DNA of 64,000 nt. Source: RPQJ01 sp963778185 (GTDB lineage Bacteria > Pseudomonadota > Gammaproteobacteria > Steroidobacterales > Steroidobacteraceae). The stretch lies in the NCBI GenBank assembly GCA_963778185.1, contig CAVZTF010000003.1, positions 1,488,001-1,552,000 on the forward strand. Reading direction: 5' to 3'. The translations under genes and the position numbers were made by a program. Of this stretch, positions 33,273 through 42,460 are shown in pieces (positions within the stretch are counted from its first letter, which is position 1; every line of letters begins with the position of its first letter). The notes beneath the pieces were generated by a model that ran no database searches, was not told the DNA's origin, and worked only from the letters and a program-made list of their open reading frames with translations.

Positions 33273-34187
33273 TCAGCCGGTGAACAGGTAGTCGAGCAGC
33301 AGCCCCAGGAACACCACGAGGCCGAACAGGTTGTTGTTGAGGAAGGCGCGGAAACAGGCCGAGGGGTCCCGCCCGCGGATCAGGACCTGCTGGTACGCCG
33401 CAAACACCGCCGCCGCGGCGAGCCCCGCCCAGTACCAGCGCCCGAGGTCGGCCATCCAGCCGACCAGCGTGAGACCGCCGAGCGTACCCGCCTGCAGCGC
33501 GGCGATGACCAGGCGATCGGCGCGGCCGAACAGGATCGCGGAGGAGCGGATGCCGATGACGAGGTCGTCCTCGCGATCCACCATCGCGTACATCGTGTCG
33601 TAGGCGGTGGTCCACAGCACCACCGACAGGAACAGCACCCAGGCCAGCAGCGGTACCGAGCCCGTCTGCGCCGCGAACGCCATCGGCACGGACCAGCCGA
33701 AGGCCGCGCCGAGGTAGGCCTGCGGCAGCGAGAAGACCCGCTTCAGGAAGGGGTAGGTCACCGCGAGCACGCCGCCGATCAGGGCGAGTACCTGGGTCGG
33801 GCGATTGAGCGGGATGATGAGTGCAAGCGCCACGAGGCCGAGCACGGCGAACAGCGCAAGTGCTTCCGCGGTGGACACCGAGTGCAGCGCGAGCGGCCGG
33901 TCGGCCGTGCGTCGCACGTGCGGGTCGAAATCGCGGTCGGCAAAATCGTTCATCACGCAACCCGCCGAGCGCATCACGAAAGTGCCGATCACGAAGATCA
34001 CGAACAGCCGCTCGTCGGGATGCCCGTCGCCCGCGATCCACAGGGCCCACAGGACCGGCCAGAGCAGCAGCCAGATGCCGATCGGCCGGTCGAGCCGCAT
34101 CAGGCGCACGTACTCCCGCAGGCGCCGGAACAGCTTCGACTCCGTGGCGGGCCGCGTTTCCTGCTCGATGTCGTCGATGTTGCGCAT
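33273..34187 (-). CDS. ubiA: 4-hydroxybenzoate octaprenyltransferase
   Basis: Attaches the polyprenyl tail to 4-hydroxybenzoate in ubiquinone synthesis. 304 residues; eight to nine helices. Both Asp-rich motifs are seen: NDFADRDFDPHVRRTADRPL and YAMVDREDDLVIGIRSSA. Start ATG 34187 (MRNIDDIEQET) fits family length; the frame is open far upstream into recG but is not protein-like there. Last gene of the yicC-gmk-rpoZ-spoT-ridA-recG-ubiA run, 17 nt after recG. Confidence 0.95.
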   Translation of the reverse strand: MRNIDDIEQETRPATESKLFRRLREYVRLMRLDRPIGIWLLLWPVLWALWIAGDGHPDERLFVIFVIGTFVMRSAGCVMNDFADRDFDPHVRRTADRPLALHSVSTAEALALFAVLGLVALALIIPLNRPTQVLALIGGVLAVTYPFLKRVFSLPQAYLGAAFGWSVPMAFAAQTGSVPLLAWVLFLSVVLWTTAYDTMYAMVDREDDLVIGIRSSAILFGRADRLVIAALQAGTLGGLTLVGWMADLGRWYWAGLAAAAVFAAYQQVLIRGRDPSACFRAFLNNNLFGLVVFLGLLLDYLFTG

Positions 34188-34204
34188 GATGTATTCCTGC
34201 CGGC

Positions 34205-36298
34205 TCACACCTTGCCGAAACGCTCGCCCTCGCCGACCCAGCGCCGCAGCAGCGCCATTATGTTCGCCCGCGGCCCGTCCAGCATCAATGCCGCGGCCCT
34301 CTGCACCCCCGGCAGCAGCTCGGCGTCCCGCACCAGGTCGGCCACCCTGAGCTGCATCAGACCGGTCTGGCGGGTTCCGAGCAGCTCGCCCGGGCCGCGC
34401 AATTCGAGGTCGCGGCGCGCCACCTCGAAGCCGTCGCTGGTGTCGCGCAGCACGGCGAGTCGCTCCCGGGCGATCGGCGAGAGCGGCGCGGCGAACAGCA
34501 GGACGCAGGTGCTCTCGACGGTGCCGCGACCGACGCGCCCGCGCAGCTGGTGCAGCTGCGCGAGTCCCATGCGCTCGGCGTTCTCGATCACCATGAGGCT
34601 CGCGTTCGGCACGTCGACGCCCACCTCGATCACCGTCGTCGCGACCAGCAGGTCGAGCTTGCCCTGCTTGAACGCACCCATCACCGAATCCTTGCGGCCG
34701 CCGGGCATGCGGCCGTGCACCAGTCCGACGCGGACTTCCGGCAGGGCTGCCGCGAGCGCCGCGGCCGTCTCCTCGGCCGCCTGGTGCCGCACGGCCTCCG
34801 ACTCGTCGATCAGCGGGCAGACCCAGTACGCCTGGCGACCGGCGCGACAAGCGGCGGCGATGCGGGCGACCACCTCGTCGCGGCGCGTCTCGGGCAGCAC
34901 GACCGTGCGGATCGGCGTGCGGCCCGGCGGCAACTCGTCGATGACGGAGACGTCGAGGTCGGCGTAGGCCGTCATGGCGAGCGTGCGCGGTATCGGCGTC
35001 GCCGTCATGACGAGCTGGTGCGGATAGCGTCCTTCGGCAAGGCCCTTCTCCCTCAGCTGCATGCGCTGATGCACGCCGAAGCGGTGCTGCTCGTCGACGA
35101 TCGCGAGCCCGAGGCGGTGGAACTGCACGCCTTCCTGGAAGAGCGCGTGGGTGCCCACCGCGACCCGGATCGCGCCACTGGCGAGATCCTGCATCAGCGC
35201 GGCACGCGCCTTGCCGGTATGGCGGCCGGTGAGCAGTCCCACTCGCACATCAAGCGGGTCGAGCCAGGCGAGGAAATTGCGCGCGTGCTGCTCCGCGAGG
35301 AGCTCGGTTGGCGCCATCACTGCGGCCTGCGCGCCGTGCTCCACGCACCGCAGCGCCGCGAGTGCGGCGACCACGGTCTTGCCGGAACCCACGTCGCCCT
35401 GGACGAGCCGCATCATCGGGTGGTCGAGCGCGAGGTCGGACGCGATCTCCTCCCAGGCCCGCACCTGTGCCGCGGTCAGCCGGAACGGCAGGCTCGCGAG
35501 GCATCGCTCGACGAGGTCGCCCCGCCGGGGCAGGGCCCAGGCGTCGTCGCGATCGGCCGCCTGGCGCAGCAGCCGAAGGCTGATCTGGTGCGCCAGCAGC
35601 TCCTCGAAGGCCAGCCGTCGCTGGCCGGCGTGGCAGCCGGCGTTCAGGAGCTCGATGTCGGCGTCGGGCGGCGGCCGGTGCACGTAGCGCAAGGCCGGCT
35701 CCAGGCGCGGCAGCTGCAGGACGTCGAGCACGTCCGGCGTGATCCAGTCGCGCAGCCCGCCGTCCGTCAACTGCGCGAGCGCAAGCCCCGTGAGCATGCG
35801 CATGCGGCCCTGCTGCACGCCCTCGGTGGTCGGATAGACGGGCGTCAACGCCTCGTCGCCCGGTGACGTCGCGCCGGGGGTGACCTTCCGGTACTCCGGG
35901 TGCACGATCTCGAGACCGCCGGGTCCGAGCCGGGCCTCCCCGAAGCAGCGCAGGCGCGTGCCGCGGGCGAGCGCTTCCTGCTGCGCCGCGGAGAAATGGA
36001 AGAAACGGAGCGTCAGGAACCCGGACCCGTCCGCGATGCGGCACAACAGGGCCCGGCGGCGGCGTATCACGACCTCGGCGAGCTGGACCTCGCCCTCGAC
36101 CACGGCGCGGTCCCCGGGGCGCAGCGAGCCGATGGGGACGACGCGCGTGCGGTCCTCGTAGCGCATGGGCAGGTGGAACAGCAGGTCCTGCACCGTGTGC
36201 AGGCCGATGCGGCCGAGCGTGGTGGCGAGGGCCGGGCCCACGCCGCGCAGACTCGTGACGGGTCGCTCGTCGAGCGGCAGCTCCGCCGTCGCCGCCAC
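34205..36298 (-). CDS. recG: ATP-dependent DNA helicase RecG
   Basis: Branch-migrating helicase that processes stalled forks and Holliday junctions. 697 residues. N-terminal wedge (OB) domain begins RVVPIGSLRPGDRAVVEGEV; helicase motifs: LVQGDVGSGKT (Walker A), MAPTELLAEQHARNF, IVDEQHRFGV (DEQH box), MTATPIPRTLAM, VIEVGVDVPNA and QLRGRVGRG. C-terminal hairpin region follows. GTG start. It keeps the classical neighbours rpoZ-spoT upstream, without trmH in between. Confidence 0.97.
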   Translation of the reverse strand: MAATAELPLDERPVTSLRGVGPALATTLGRIGLHTVQDLLFHLPMRYEDRTRVVPIGSLRPGDRAVVEGEVQLAEVVIRRRRALLCRIADGSGFLTLRFFHFSAAQQEALARGTRLRCFGEARLGPGGLEIVHPEYRKVTPGATSPGDEALTPVYPTTEGVQQGRMRMLTGLALAQLTDGGLRDWITPDVLDVLQLPRLEPALRYVHRPPPDADIELLNAGCHAGQRRLAFEELLAHQISLRLLRQAADRDDAWALPRRGDLVERCLASLPFRLTAAQVRAWEEIASDLALDHPMMRLVQGDVGSGKTVVAALAALRCVEHGAQAAVMAPTELLAEQHARNFLAWLDPLDVRVGLLTGRHTGKARAALMQDLASGAIRVAVGTHALFQEGVQFHRLGLAIVDEQHRFGVHQRMQLREKGLAEGRYPHQLVMTATPIPRTLAMTAYADLDVSVIDELPPGRTPIRTVVLPETRRDEVVARIAAACRAGRQAYWVCPLIDESEAVRHQAAEETAAALAAALPEVRVGLVHGRMPGGRKDSVMGAFKQGKLDLLVATTVIEVGVDVPNASLMVIENAERMGLAQLHQLRGRVGRGTVESTCVLLFAAPLSPIARERLAVLRDTSDGFEVARRDLELRGPGELLGTRQTGLMQLRVADLVRDAELLPGVQRAAALMLDGPRANIMALLRRWVGEGERFGKV

Positions 36299-36314
36299 GT
36301 CTGGATCCTTCGGG

Positions 36315-36695
36315 TCAGAGCTCGAGGATGCCGTCCATCTCGACAGCCGCGCCCCGTGGCAGCGCGGCCACGCCGAGGGCCGCTCGGGCGGGGTACGGCT
36401 CGGAGAAATACTCGGCCATCACGCGATTCACCAGCGCGAAGTGGCCGAGGTCAGTCAGGTAGACGTTGAGCTTCACGAGGTCGGCGAGGTCGCCGCCCGC
36501 GGCCTGAGCCACGGCCCTGAGGTTCTCGAACACGCGACGTACCTGTGCGTCCATGTCGCCCGCAACGAGATCGCCTGTGGCCGGGTCCAGCGGAATCTGA
36601 CCCGACAGGTAGACGGTGCCATGGACCTTGATGGCCTGGGAGTAGGTGCCGATGGCCTTGGGCGCACGGTCGGTGTGGATGCGTTGGCGGGGCAC
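36315..36695 (-). CDS. ridA: RidA-family 2-iminopropanoate/enamine deaminase
   Basis: Trimeric YjgF/RidA protein that hydrolyses reactive enamines and imines from PLP enzymes. 126 residues with the signature APKAIGTYSQAIKVHGTVYL, SGQIPLDP, the substrate-binding Arg in PARAALGVAALPRGAAVEMD and the C-terminal Glu. GTG start at 36695. Found in the spoT-recG position in many Proteobacteria. 16 nt before recG. Confidence 0.94.
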   Translation of the reverse strand: MPRQRIHTDRAPKAIGTYSQAIKVHGTVYLSGQIPLDPATGDLVAGDMDAQVRRVFENLRAVAQAAGGDLADLVKLNVYLTDLGHFALVNRVMAEYFSEPYPARAALGVAALPRGAAVEMDGILEL

Positions 36696-36771
36696 GGCGG
36701 GCTCCAGGGCTGAGGAGGGAGGTCGGAGAATAGTGCAGGAGGGAGACAGGGGCGAGTGACCGTCCCTCGCC

Positions 36772-38925
36772 TCACGCGAGCGAGCGCGTCATCTTCAGCA
36801 CCTCGGGCATGCCGCGCACCGAGCGGATCACGCGTGCGAGCTGCTTGCGGTCGCGGACCAGCAGCTCGAAGATCAGGGTCGAGGTGTCGCTGTCGCGCTC
36901 GACGACGGAAACGCGGTCGATATTGGTCTGGGTGCCGGCGATGGCCGAGGCGACCCTCGCGAGGACGCCCATCCGGTTGGTGACCTCGGCCTTGATCTCG
37001 ACGTGGAACAACCGGTCCATGGCCGCCTGCCAGGTGACCGGGATCCACTTGTCCGGCTGCTTGCGGAACGAGGCCAGGTTGCCGCAGGCCTCGCGGTGGA
37101 TGACGACGCCGCGTCCGGTCGAGAGATTGGCGAGGATCGGGTCGTTGGGGATGGGGAAGCAGCAGCGCGCGTAGGTGACGACGAGGCCCTCGGTGCCCGC
37201 GATCGCCAGCGGGCCGGCCGGGAGTTCGCCGGTCGCATCCGCCTCGCCGGGCAGCAGCCTGCGCGCGACGAACGGCGCGATGCGCTCGCCCAGGCCGATC
37301 TTCTCGAAGAGTTCCTCGTCGCTGCGCAGTCCGAATTCGTGCAGCACGGCCTGGAGCGTCTCGCCGGGCACCTTGCGCAGGGGCAGCGAGAATTCCTCCA
37401 GCGCCTGTCCGAGCAGTCGCCGGCCGAGGTCCACGGCCTCGGAGCGCTTCAGGTTCTTGAGGTACTGGCGGATGGCCGCGCGGGCCTTCGCCGTGACGAC
37501 GAAATTGACCCACGACGGGTTCGGCGTGGCGCCCTTGGCGGTAATGATCTCGACGGTCTGCCCGTTGCGCATCGGCGTGCGCAGCGGCACGAGGCGCCGG
37601 TCGACCTTGGCGGCGACGCATCGATTGCCCACGTCCGTGTGCACGGCGTAGGCGAAGTCGACGCAGGTCGCGCCGCGCGGCATGCGGCGGATGTCGCCCT
37701 TGGGCGTGAACACGTAGACCTTGTCGGGAAAGAGGTCGACCTTGACGCTCTCGAGGAACTCCTCGGAGTTGCCGCTCTGCTGGATCTCGACGAGCCCCTG
37801 CAGCCACTCGCGCGCGCGTTCGCCGTAGGAGCGGACGGAGTCGTCGCCGTCCTTGTACTGCCAGTGCGCCGCGATGCCGGACTCCGCGACGTGGTGCATC
37901 TCCTCGGTGCGGATCTGCACCTCGATCGGCATGCCATTCGGCCCGAACAGCGTCGTGTGCAGCGACTGGTAGCCGTTCATGCGCGGGATGGCGATGTAGT
38001 CCTTGAAGCGGCCGGGCATCGGCTTGTAGGCGCCGTGCACGATGCCGAGGGTGCGGTAGCAGGTGTCGGCACGATCCACGATGATGCGGAAGCCGTACAC
38101 GTCGACGATCTCGGCCAGCGAGACCTTCTTGCGACGCATCTTGGTGTAGATGCTGTAGACGTCCTTCTCGCGGCCCTCGACGCGGGCCGGTATGCCCGCT
38201 TTCTCGAGCGACGACTTGAGCGCGTCGGCGATGCGGCCGACGAACTGCTTCTGGTTGCCCGTCGCCCTGCGGACCGCCGACTCGATGACCTTGTAGCGGC
38301 GCGGGTAGAGCGCGTGGAAGCCGAGGTCCTCGAGCTCGACCTTGATGGCGTGCATGCCGAGGCGGTTGGCGATCGGCGCGTAGATCTCGAGCGTCTCCCG
38401 CGCGATGGCGCGGCGCTTGGCGGGCGGCATGGCGCCCAGCGTGCGCATGTTGTGGGTGCGGTCGGCGAGCTTCACCATGATCACACGGATGTCGCGCACC
38501 ATGGCGAGCAGCATCTTGCGGAAGCTCTCCGCCTGGGCCTCCGCGCGGCTCTTGAACTGGATCTGGTCGAGCTTGCTCACGCCGTCGACGAGTTCGGCGA
38601 CCTCCTGTCCGAAGCGCGTCGTGATCTCTTCCTTGAGCGTCGGCGTGTCCTCCATGACGTCGTGGAGGATCGCGGCCATCATGGTCTGGGAGTCGAGGTG
38701 GAGGTCCGCGAGCAGGTCGGCGACGGCGACCGGATGCGTTATGTAGGGCTGGCCGGAGCGCCGCCGCTGGCCCTCGTGGGCCGCGAAGGCGAAGTCATAG
38801 GCCGCCTGCACGCGCTCGACTTCATCCGGGGGCAGGTAGCCCTCGAGCTTGGAGATCAGCTGGTTGATGCCGATGGACCGTCTTCCGTACGGCAGCAGGC
38901 TGCGCAGGGAAGACGTGACGTCCAT
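36772..38925 (-). CDS. spoT: Bifunctional (p)ppGpp synthetase/hydrolase SpoT
   Basis: Makes and degrades the stringent alarmone. 717 residues: HD hydrolase (HPVAVADLLADLHLDSQTMM, AAILHDVMEDT, KLADRTHNMRT) at about 45-200; synthetase at about 240-360 with the RFKD motif (RXKD class, typical of bifunctional enzymes; RelA has EXDD) before NGYQSLHTTLFG; TGS domain (DKVYVFTPKGDIRRMPRGAT) near 390-450; C-terminal ACT domain to 717. The intact HD site and RXKD support SpoT rather than RelA. ATG 38925, 21 nt after rpoZ. Confidence 0.96.
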   Translation of the reverse strand: MDVTSSLRSLLPYGRRSIGINQLISKLEGYLPPDEVERVQAAYDFAFAAHEGQRRRSGQPYITHPVAVADLLADLHLDSQTMMAAILHDVMEDTPTLKEEITTRFGQEVAELVDGVSKLDQIQFKSRAEAQAESFRKMLLAMVRDIRVIMVKLADRTHNMRTLGAMPPAKRRAIARETLEIYAPIANRLGMHAIKVELEDLGFHALYPRRYKVIESAVRRATGNQKQFVGRIADALKSSLEKAGIPARVEGREKDVYSIYTKMRRKKVSLAEIVDVYGFRIIVDRADTCYRTLGIVHGAYKPMPGRFKDYIAIPRMNGYQSLHTTLFGPNGMPIEVQIRTEEMHHVAESGIAAHWQYKDGDDSVRSYGERAREWLQGLVEIQQSGNSEEFLESVKVDLFPDKVYVFTPKGDIRRMPRGATCVDFAYAVHTDVGNRCVAAKVDRRLVPLRTPMRNGQTVEIITAKGATPNPSWVNFVVTAKARAAIRQYLKNLKRSEAVDLGRRLLGQALEEFSLPLRKVPGETLQAVLHEFGLRSDEELFEKIGLGERIAPFVARRLLPGEADATGELPAGPLAIAGTEGLVVTYARCCFPIPNDPILANLSTGRGVVIHREACGNLASFRKQPDKWIPVTWQAAMDRLFHVEIKAEVTNRMGVLARVASAIAGTQTNIDRVSVVERDSDTSTLIFELLVRDRKQLARVIRSVRGMPEVLKMTRSLA

Positions 38926-38946
38926 GGCCGGGGCCCCGGATGCGGA

Positions 38947-39225
38947 TCAGTCTCCCAGACCGATCTGCGGCGCGCGGAACTCGCCCATGAACTCGGGCTC
39001 GGGGATGAATTCCTGCGGCGGACGATCGGGCTCCTCGAGGATCTCGAGGCCGACGTGACCGGCGGCCACCTCGCGCAGCGCCAGCACCGTCACCTTGTCG
39101 TTCGACCATTCGAGCGTCGGCTCGGCGCCGTTCGCGAGCTTGCGCGCGCGCTTCGATGCCACCAGCACCAGCTGGAACAGGTTGGGAACGTTCTTGAGGC
39201 AGTCTTCGACGGTGATGCGGGCCAT
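38947..39225 (-). CDS. rpoZ: RNA polymerase omega subunit
   Basis: Small RNA polymerase subunit that helps assembly of beta-prime and forms part of ppGpp site 1. 92 residues; MARITVEDCLKNVPNLFQLV is the family start (MARVTVEDC in E. coli), with KRARKL and NDKVTVLALREVA further in. The C-terminal half (EEPDRPPQEFIPEPEFMGEF) is acidic and proline-rich. Sits between gmk and spoT as in E. coli. Confidence 0.97.
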   Translation of the reverse strand: MARITVEDCLKNVPNLFQLVLVASKRARKLANGAEPTLEWSNDKVTVLALREVAAGHVGLEILEEPDRPPQEFIPEPEFMGEFRAPQIGLGD

Positions 39226-39309
39226 GGTCGGTCAGTCAGGGAGGGACAAGGGGCGAAAGCATAGCATAGCCGGGCCGGCCGTCCGGCAAGTGGCCCCGGA
39301 GCCCATGTC

Positions 39310-39951
39310 CTATCCACGCCCTCCGGTCAGCTCGGCCGCCAGGCGCTCGAGCCGCTCCCGGTCCGCGCGCCCGGCATCCTCCCGGCCCGTCACCACTGCG
39401 GCCAGCTCGGCCAGGGCTTGCCCGAACTCGTCGTTGATCACCACGTGGTCGAATTCGCGCCAATGGGCCATGTCGGACGCGGCGTCGCCCAGACGCCGCT
39501 GGATGACATCCTCGGAGTCGGTGCCCCGATCCCGCAGGCGCCGCTCGAGCTCCGCGCGGGAGGGCGGCAGGATGAAGATCGAGACGCACTCGGGGAGGGC
39601 GTGGCGGATCTGGGCGGCCCCCTGCCAGTCGATCTCGAGGATGAGGTCCTGGCCGGACGCGAGCGATTCGGCCACCTGGCGGCGGGACGTGCCGTAGTAA
39701 TTGTCGAAGACGAGGGCGTGCTCGAGGAACTCGCCAGCGTCCACCATCCCCTGGAATTCGTCCCTGGAGACGAAGAAATAGTCGTGGCCGTGCTGCTCGG
39801 CGGGCCGTTTCGGGCGCGTGGTGTAGGAGATCGAGAACCGCAGCCCGGGCTGCAGCTGCATGAGCTCGCGCACCAGCGAGGTCTTGCCAGCGCCGGAGGG
39901 CGCGGTGATGACGAACAGCCGCCCGCGGCGTCCGCCGGTCACGTTACTCAA
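39310..39951 (-). CDS. gmk: Guanylate kinase
   Basis: Phosphorylates GMP to GDP. 213 residues; P-loop APSGAGKTSLV, GMP-binding SYTTRPKRPAEQHGHDYFF, and ILEIDWQGAAQI. The longest start is TTG 39951, overlapping the yicC stop by 8 nt; GTG 39942 would give 210 residues and is equally possible. The catalytic part is unaffected by that choice. Confidence 0.96.
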   Translation of the reverse strand: MSNVTGGRRGRLFVITAPSGAGKTSLVRELMQLQPGLRFSISYTTRPKRPAEQHGHDYFFVSRDEFQGMVDAGEFLEHALVFDNYYGTSRRQVAESLASGQDLILEIDWQGAAQIRHALPECVSIFILPPSRAELERRLRDRGTDSEDVIQRRLGDAASDMAHWREFDHVVINDEFGQALAELAAVVTGREDAGRADRERLERLAAELTGGRG

Positions 39952-40813
39952 CGTTCTGCACCTGCTCGCGCATCTGCTCGATCAGCACCTTCATGTCGAC
40001 GGCGGCGCGTGTGGTCTCGACGTCCTGGGACTTGGAGGAAAGCGTGTTCGCCTCGCGGTTGAACTCCTGCATCAGGAAGTCGAGGCGGCGGCCGGCGGGT
40101 TCTTTCGAGTCGATCACCTGCAGCGTCTCCGTGACGTGGCTGCCGAGGCGATCGAGTTCCTCTTCGACGTCCATCTTGTAGGCGAGCAGCGCGATTTCCT
40201 GCTCGAGGCGTTCGGCGTCCACCTGGGTGCCGAGTTGCGCGACGCGCTCGATGACCCGGCCGCGGATGCGGGCGGTGACCTCCGGCAAACGCGCGCGTAC
40301 CACGGCCACCCGCTCGCGCAGGCTCTCGCAGCGCTGTGAGAGCATTTCGCAGATGCGCGCGCCCTCCCGGGCGCGGGCCTCGTTCAGGTCGGCGGCCGTT
40401 TCCTCGAGCAGCGCGAGCGCCTCGCCGGCGAGCGGCGTGAGGTCGCGCTCGGCCTCGCGGATCGCGCCGGGCCAGCGCAGCACGTCGAGGGCGCTCGGCG
40501 GGGACAAACCGCCCGCGATCATGCGTCCGACCTCCGACGCACGCTCGAGCAACTGCGAGACCAGCGGCCGGTTCAACTCGAGCGTCGCGGTGGTGGCGGC
40601 GGAGGTGCGCAGGTAGAGACCCGCGTCCACCTTGCCGCGGCGCAGGTTCGCGCCGAGCAGCTGGCGGGCGTCGTTCTCGATACCGCGCAGGTCCTCCGGG
40701 AGGCGGAGCGCGAGCTCGAGGTAACGGTGGTTGACGGCCCGCAGCTCGCAGGTGAGCGTGCCCCAAGGGCCCTGGCGCTCGCGCCGCGCGAAGCCGGTCA
40801 TGCTGCGGATCAT
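39944..40813 (-). CDS. yicC: YicC-family endoribonuclease
   Basis: 289 residues. N-terminus MIRSMTGFARRERQGPWGTL is the YicC signature. The DUF1732 C-terminal domain is obvious (YKMDVEEELDRLGSHV, GRRLDFLMQEFNREANTLSSK, KVLIEQMREQVQNVE). YicC/YloC proteins have been shown to be a distinct family of endoribonucleases linked to stationary phase and small RNA decay. Immediately upstream of gmk with overlapping ends. Divergent from the PP2C phosphatase. Confidence 0.94.
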   Translation of the reverse strand: MIRSMTGFARRERQGPWGTLTCELRAVNHRYLELALRLPEDLRGIENDARQLLGANLRRGKVDAGLYLRTSAATTATLELNRPLVSQLLERASEVGRMIAGGLSPPSALDVLRWPGAIREAERDLTPLAGEALALLEETAADLNEARAREGARICEMLSQRCESLRERVAVVRARLPEVTARIRGRVIERVAQLGTQVDAERLEQEIALLAYKMDVEEELDRLGSHVTETLQVIDSKEPAGRRLDFLMQEFNREANTLSSKSQDVETTRAAVDMKVLIEQMREQVQNVE

Positions 40814-40927
40814 GGGCGTGTCCGGGTGAAACTACCGGGAAACCAAGCACATGCCGGCACGCATGCCACTTACCGGGACGCTGCGCCGGGTGTTATAAAG
40901 CCCCCAGAGTCTACATGAGAAGCAGGC

Positions 40928-41689
40928 GTGCCGGAGCGACAGTTGCAGATCGAGCACGCGGACTTGAGCCTCCTCGGCAATCGCGAAGAGAACCAGGATC
41001 GTGTCGCCATCGCCATCGGTGACGGAGCGGCGCTGCTGGCCGTGGTCGATGGCATGGGCGGGCACTCCGACGGCGCGCGGGCGGCCGAAGTCGCCATTCG
41101 CACCATGGTCGGCGAGTTCTGGGAGGCGCGCAGGCCGCTGTTCGATCCGGATGGTTTCCTGCACCTGACCATCGGCCGGGCGCACGATGCCGTCGTTGCC
41201 CTCGGCAAGGGACTGCCGCAGGAGATCAGGCCGCGCGCGACCTGCGCCGCCTGCATCGTGCAGGGCTCGAGCGCGTACTGGGCGCACGTCGGCGACAGCC
41301 GCGCCTACCTGCTGCGCGGCAGCGCCGTCGTGGATCGCACGCGCGACCACAGCCACGTGGAACTGCTGCTGCGGGCCGGGCGGATCACCGAGCGGCAGGC
41401 GCACGCGCATCCCATGCGAAACTACGTCGAGTGCTGCATCGGCGGAGATCCGGTGCTGCCGGAGATGACCCTCGGTGGACGGCGCGCGCTGCAGCCGGGC
41501 GACCTGCTGCTGCTCTGCTCCGACGGCCTCTGGGCGGGCCTGACCGACGCGCAGATCGCGGGGATCGCGCAGCAGCACGAGCGCAGCCTGCGCGATTCGC
41601 TCGCGGACCTCGGTGCCCGCGCCGTGCAGGCAACGGCGCCTTTTGCCGACAACACGACGGCGGCCGTCGTGCGCTGGCTCGGCCCCTGA
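40928..41689 (+). CDS. PP2C-type serine/threonine protein phosphatase
   Basis: Metal-dependent protein phosphatase, 253 residues. Metal-site motifs in order: NREENQDRVAI (first Asp), LLAVVDGMGGHSDG (DGMGGH), the WAHVGDSRAYLLR and TRDHSHVEL region, LLLCSDGLWAGL and a final DNTTAAVVRW (family DN). All acidic ligands are present. GTG start at 40928. Placed 21 nt before rph and divergent from yicC. A partner kinase is not visible here, so targets are unknown. Confidence 0.92.
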   Translation: MPERQLQIEHADLSLLGNREENQDRVAIAIGDGAALLAVVDGMGGHSDGARAAEVAIRTMVGEFWEARRPLFDPDGFLHLTIGRAHDAVVALGKGLPQEIRPRATCAACIVQGSSAYWAHVGDSRAYLLRGSAVVDRTRDHSHVELLLRAGRITERQAHAHPMRNYVECCIGGDPVLPEMTLGGRRALQPGDLLLLCSDGLWAGLTDAQIAGIAQQHERSLRDSLADLGARAVQATAPFADNTTAAVVRWLGP

Positions 41690-41710
41690 TACTTTCCCAG
41701 GAGATACGCC

Positions 41711-42460
41711 TTGAGACCGAGCGGCCGCGCACCGGACGAGTTGCGCCCCATCCGCATCACCCGCGGATTCACGCGCCACGCGGAGGGTTCCGTGCTGGTG
41801 GAATTCGGCGACACACGCGTGCTGGTCACGGCCAGCGTCGAGGACGGCGTGCCATCGTTCCTGCGCGGCAGAGGCGAGGGATGGGTCACCGCGGAATACG
41901 GCATGCTGCCGCGCGCGACGCACACGCGTTCCGCGCGTGAGGCGGCCCGGGGCAAGCAAAGTGGGCGCACCCTCGAGATCCAGCGGCTGATCGGACGCTC
42001 GCTGCGTGCGGTCGTGGACCTGCGCGCCCTCGGCGAGCGCACCGTGACGCTCGACTGCGACGTGTTGCAGGCCGATGGCGGCACCCGCACGGCCTCGATT
42101 ACCGGCGCGTACGTCGCGCTCGCGGACGCTATGGACGCGCTTGTGCGCAGGCGCGCGATCGCCTCGAGTCCATTGCACGGGCAGGTCGCCGCCGTCTCGG
42201 TCGGGATTGCCGGCGGCGCGCCCGTCGTGGACCTCGACTATGCCGAGGACTCCGACGCCGAGACGGACATGAACGTCGTCATGAACAACGGCGGCGGATT
42301 CATCGAGATCCAGGGCACGGCCGAGGGGCACGCATTCCGTCGCCACGAACTCGACGAGATGCTGAACCTCGCCGCCGCGGCCTGCCAGACATTGTTTGCC
42401 GCGCAGCTCGAAGCCTTGCAGGCGCCGCTCGCCATCGAGCCGCGGCGACCGCGCCGGTGA
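41711..42460 (+). CDS. rph: Ribonuclease PH
   Basis: Phosphorolytic 3' exoribonuclease that trims tRNA precursors. 249 residues from a TTG at 41711 (MRPSGRAPDELRPIRITRGFT, the canonical N-terminus). Catalytic and phosphate-binding parts are present: GEGWVTAEYGMLPRATHTR, RTLEIQRLIGRSLRA, LDCDVLQADGGTRTASITGA and the DLDYAEDSDAETDMN segment. Unlike E. coli K-12, which has a frameshifted rph, this copy is intact. Ends within the start of rdgB. Confidence 0.97.
   Translation: MRPSGRAPDELRPIRITRGFTRHAEGSVLVEFGDTRVLVTASVEDGVPSFLRGRGEGWVTAEYGMLPRATHTRSAREAARGKQSGRTLEIQRLIGRSLRAVVDLRALGERTVTLDCDVLQADGGTRTASITGAYVALADAMDALVRRRAIASSPLHGQVAAVSVGIAGGAPVVDLDYAEDSDAETDMNVVMNNGGGFIEIQGTAEGHAFRRHELDEMLNLAAAACQTLFAAQLEALQAPLAIEPRRPRR

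Noticed and set aside
39226..39309. Separate promoter for rpoZ-spoT (two overlapping TATGCT near 39255)
   Set aside because: TTGCCG stands 15 or 20 nt upstream of the two -10 candidates, neither of which is the normal spacing, and the genes lie within a continuous same-strand run.
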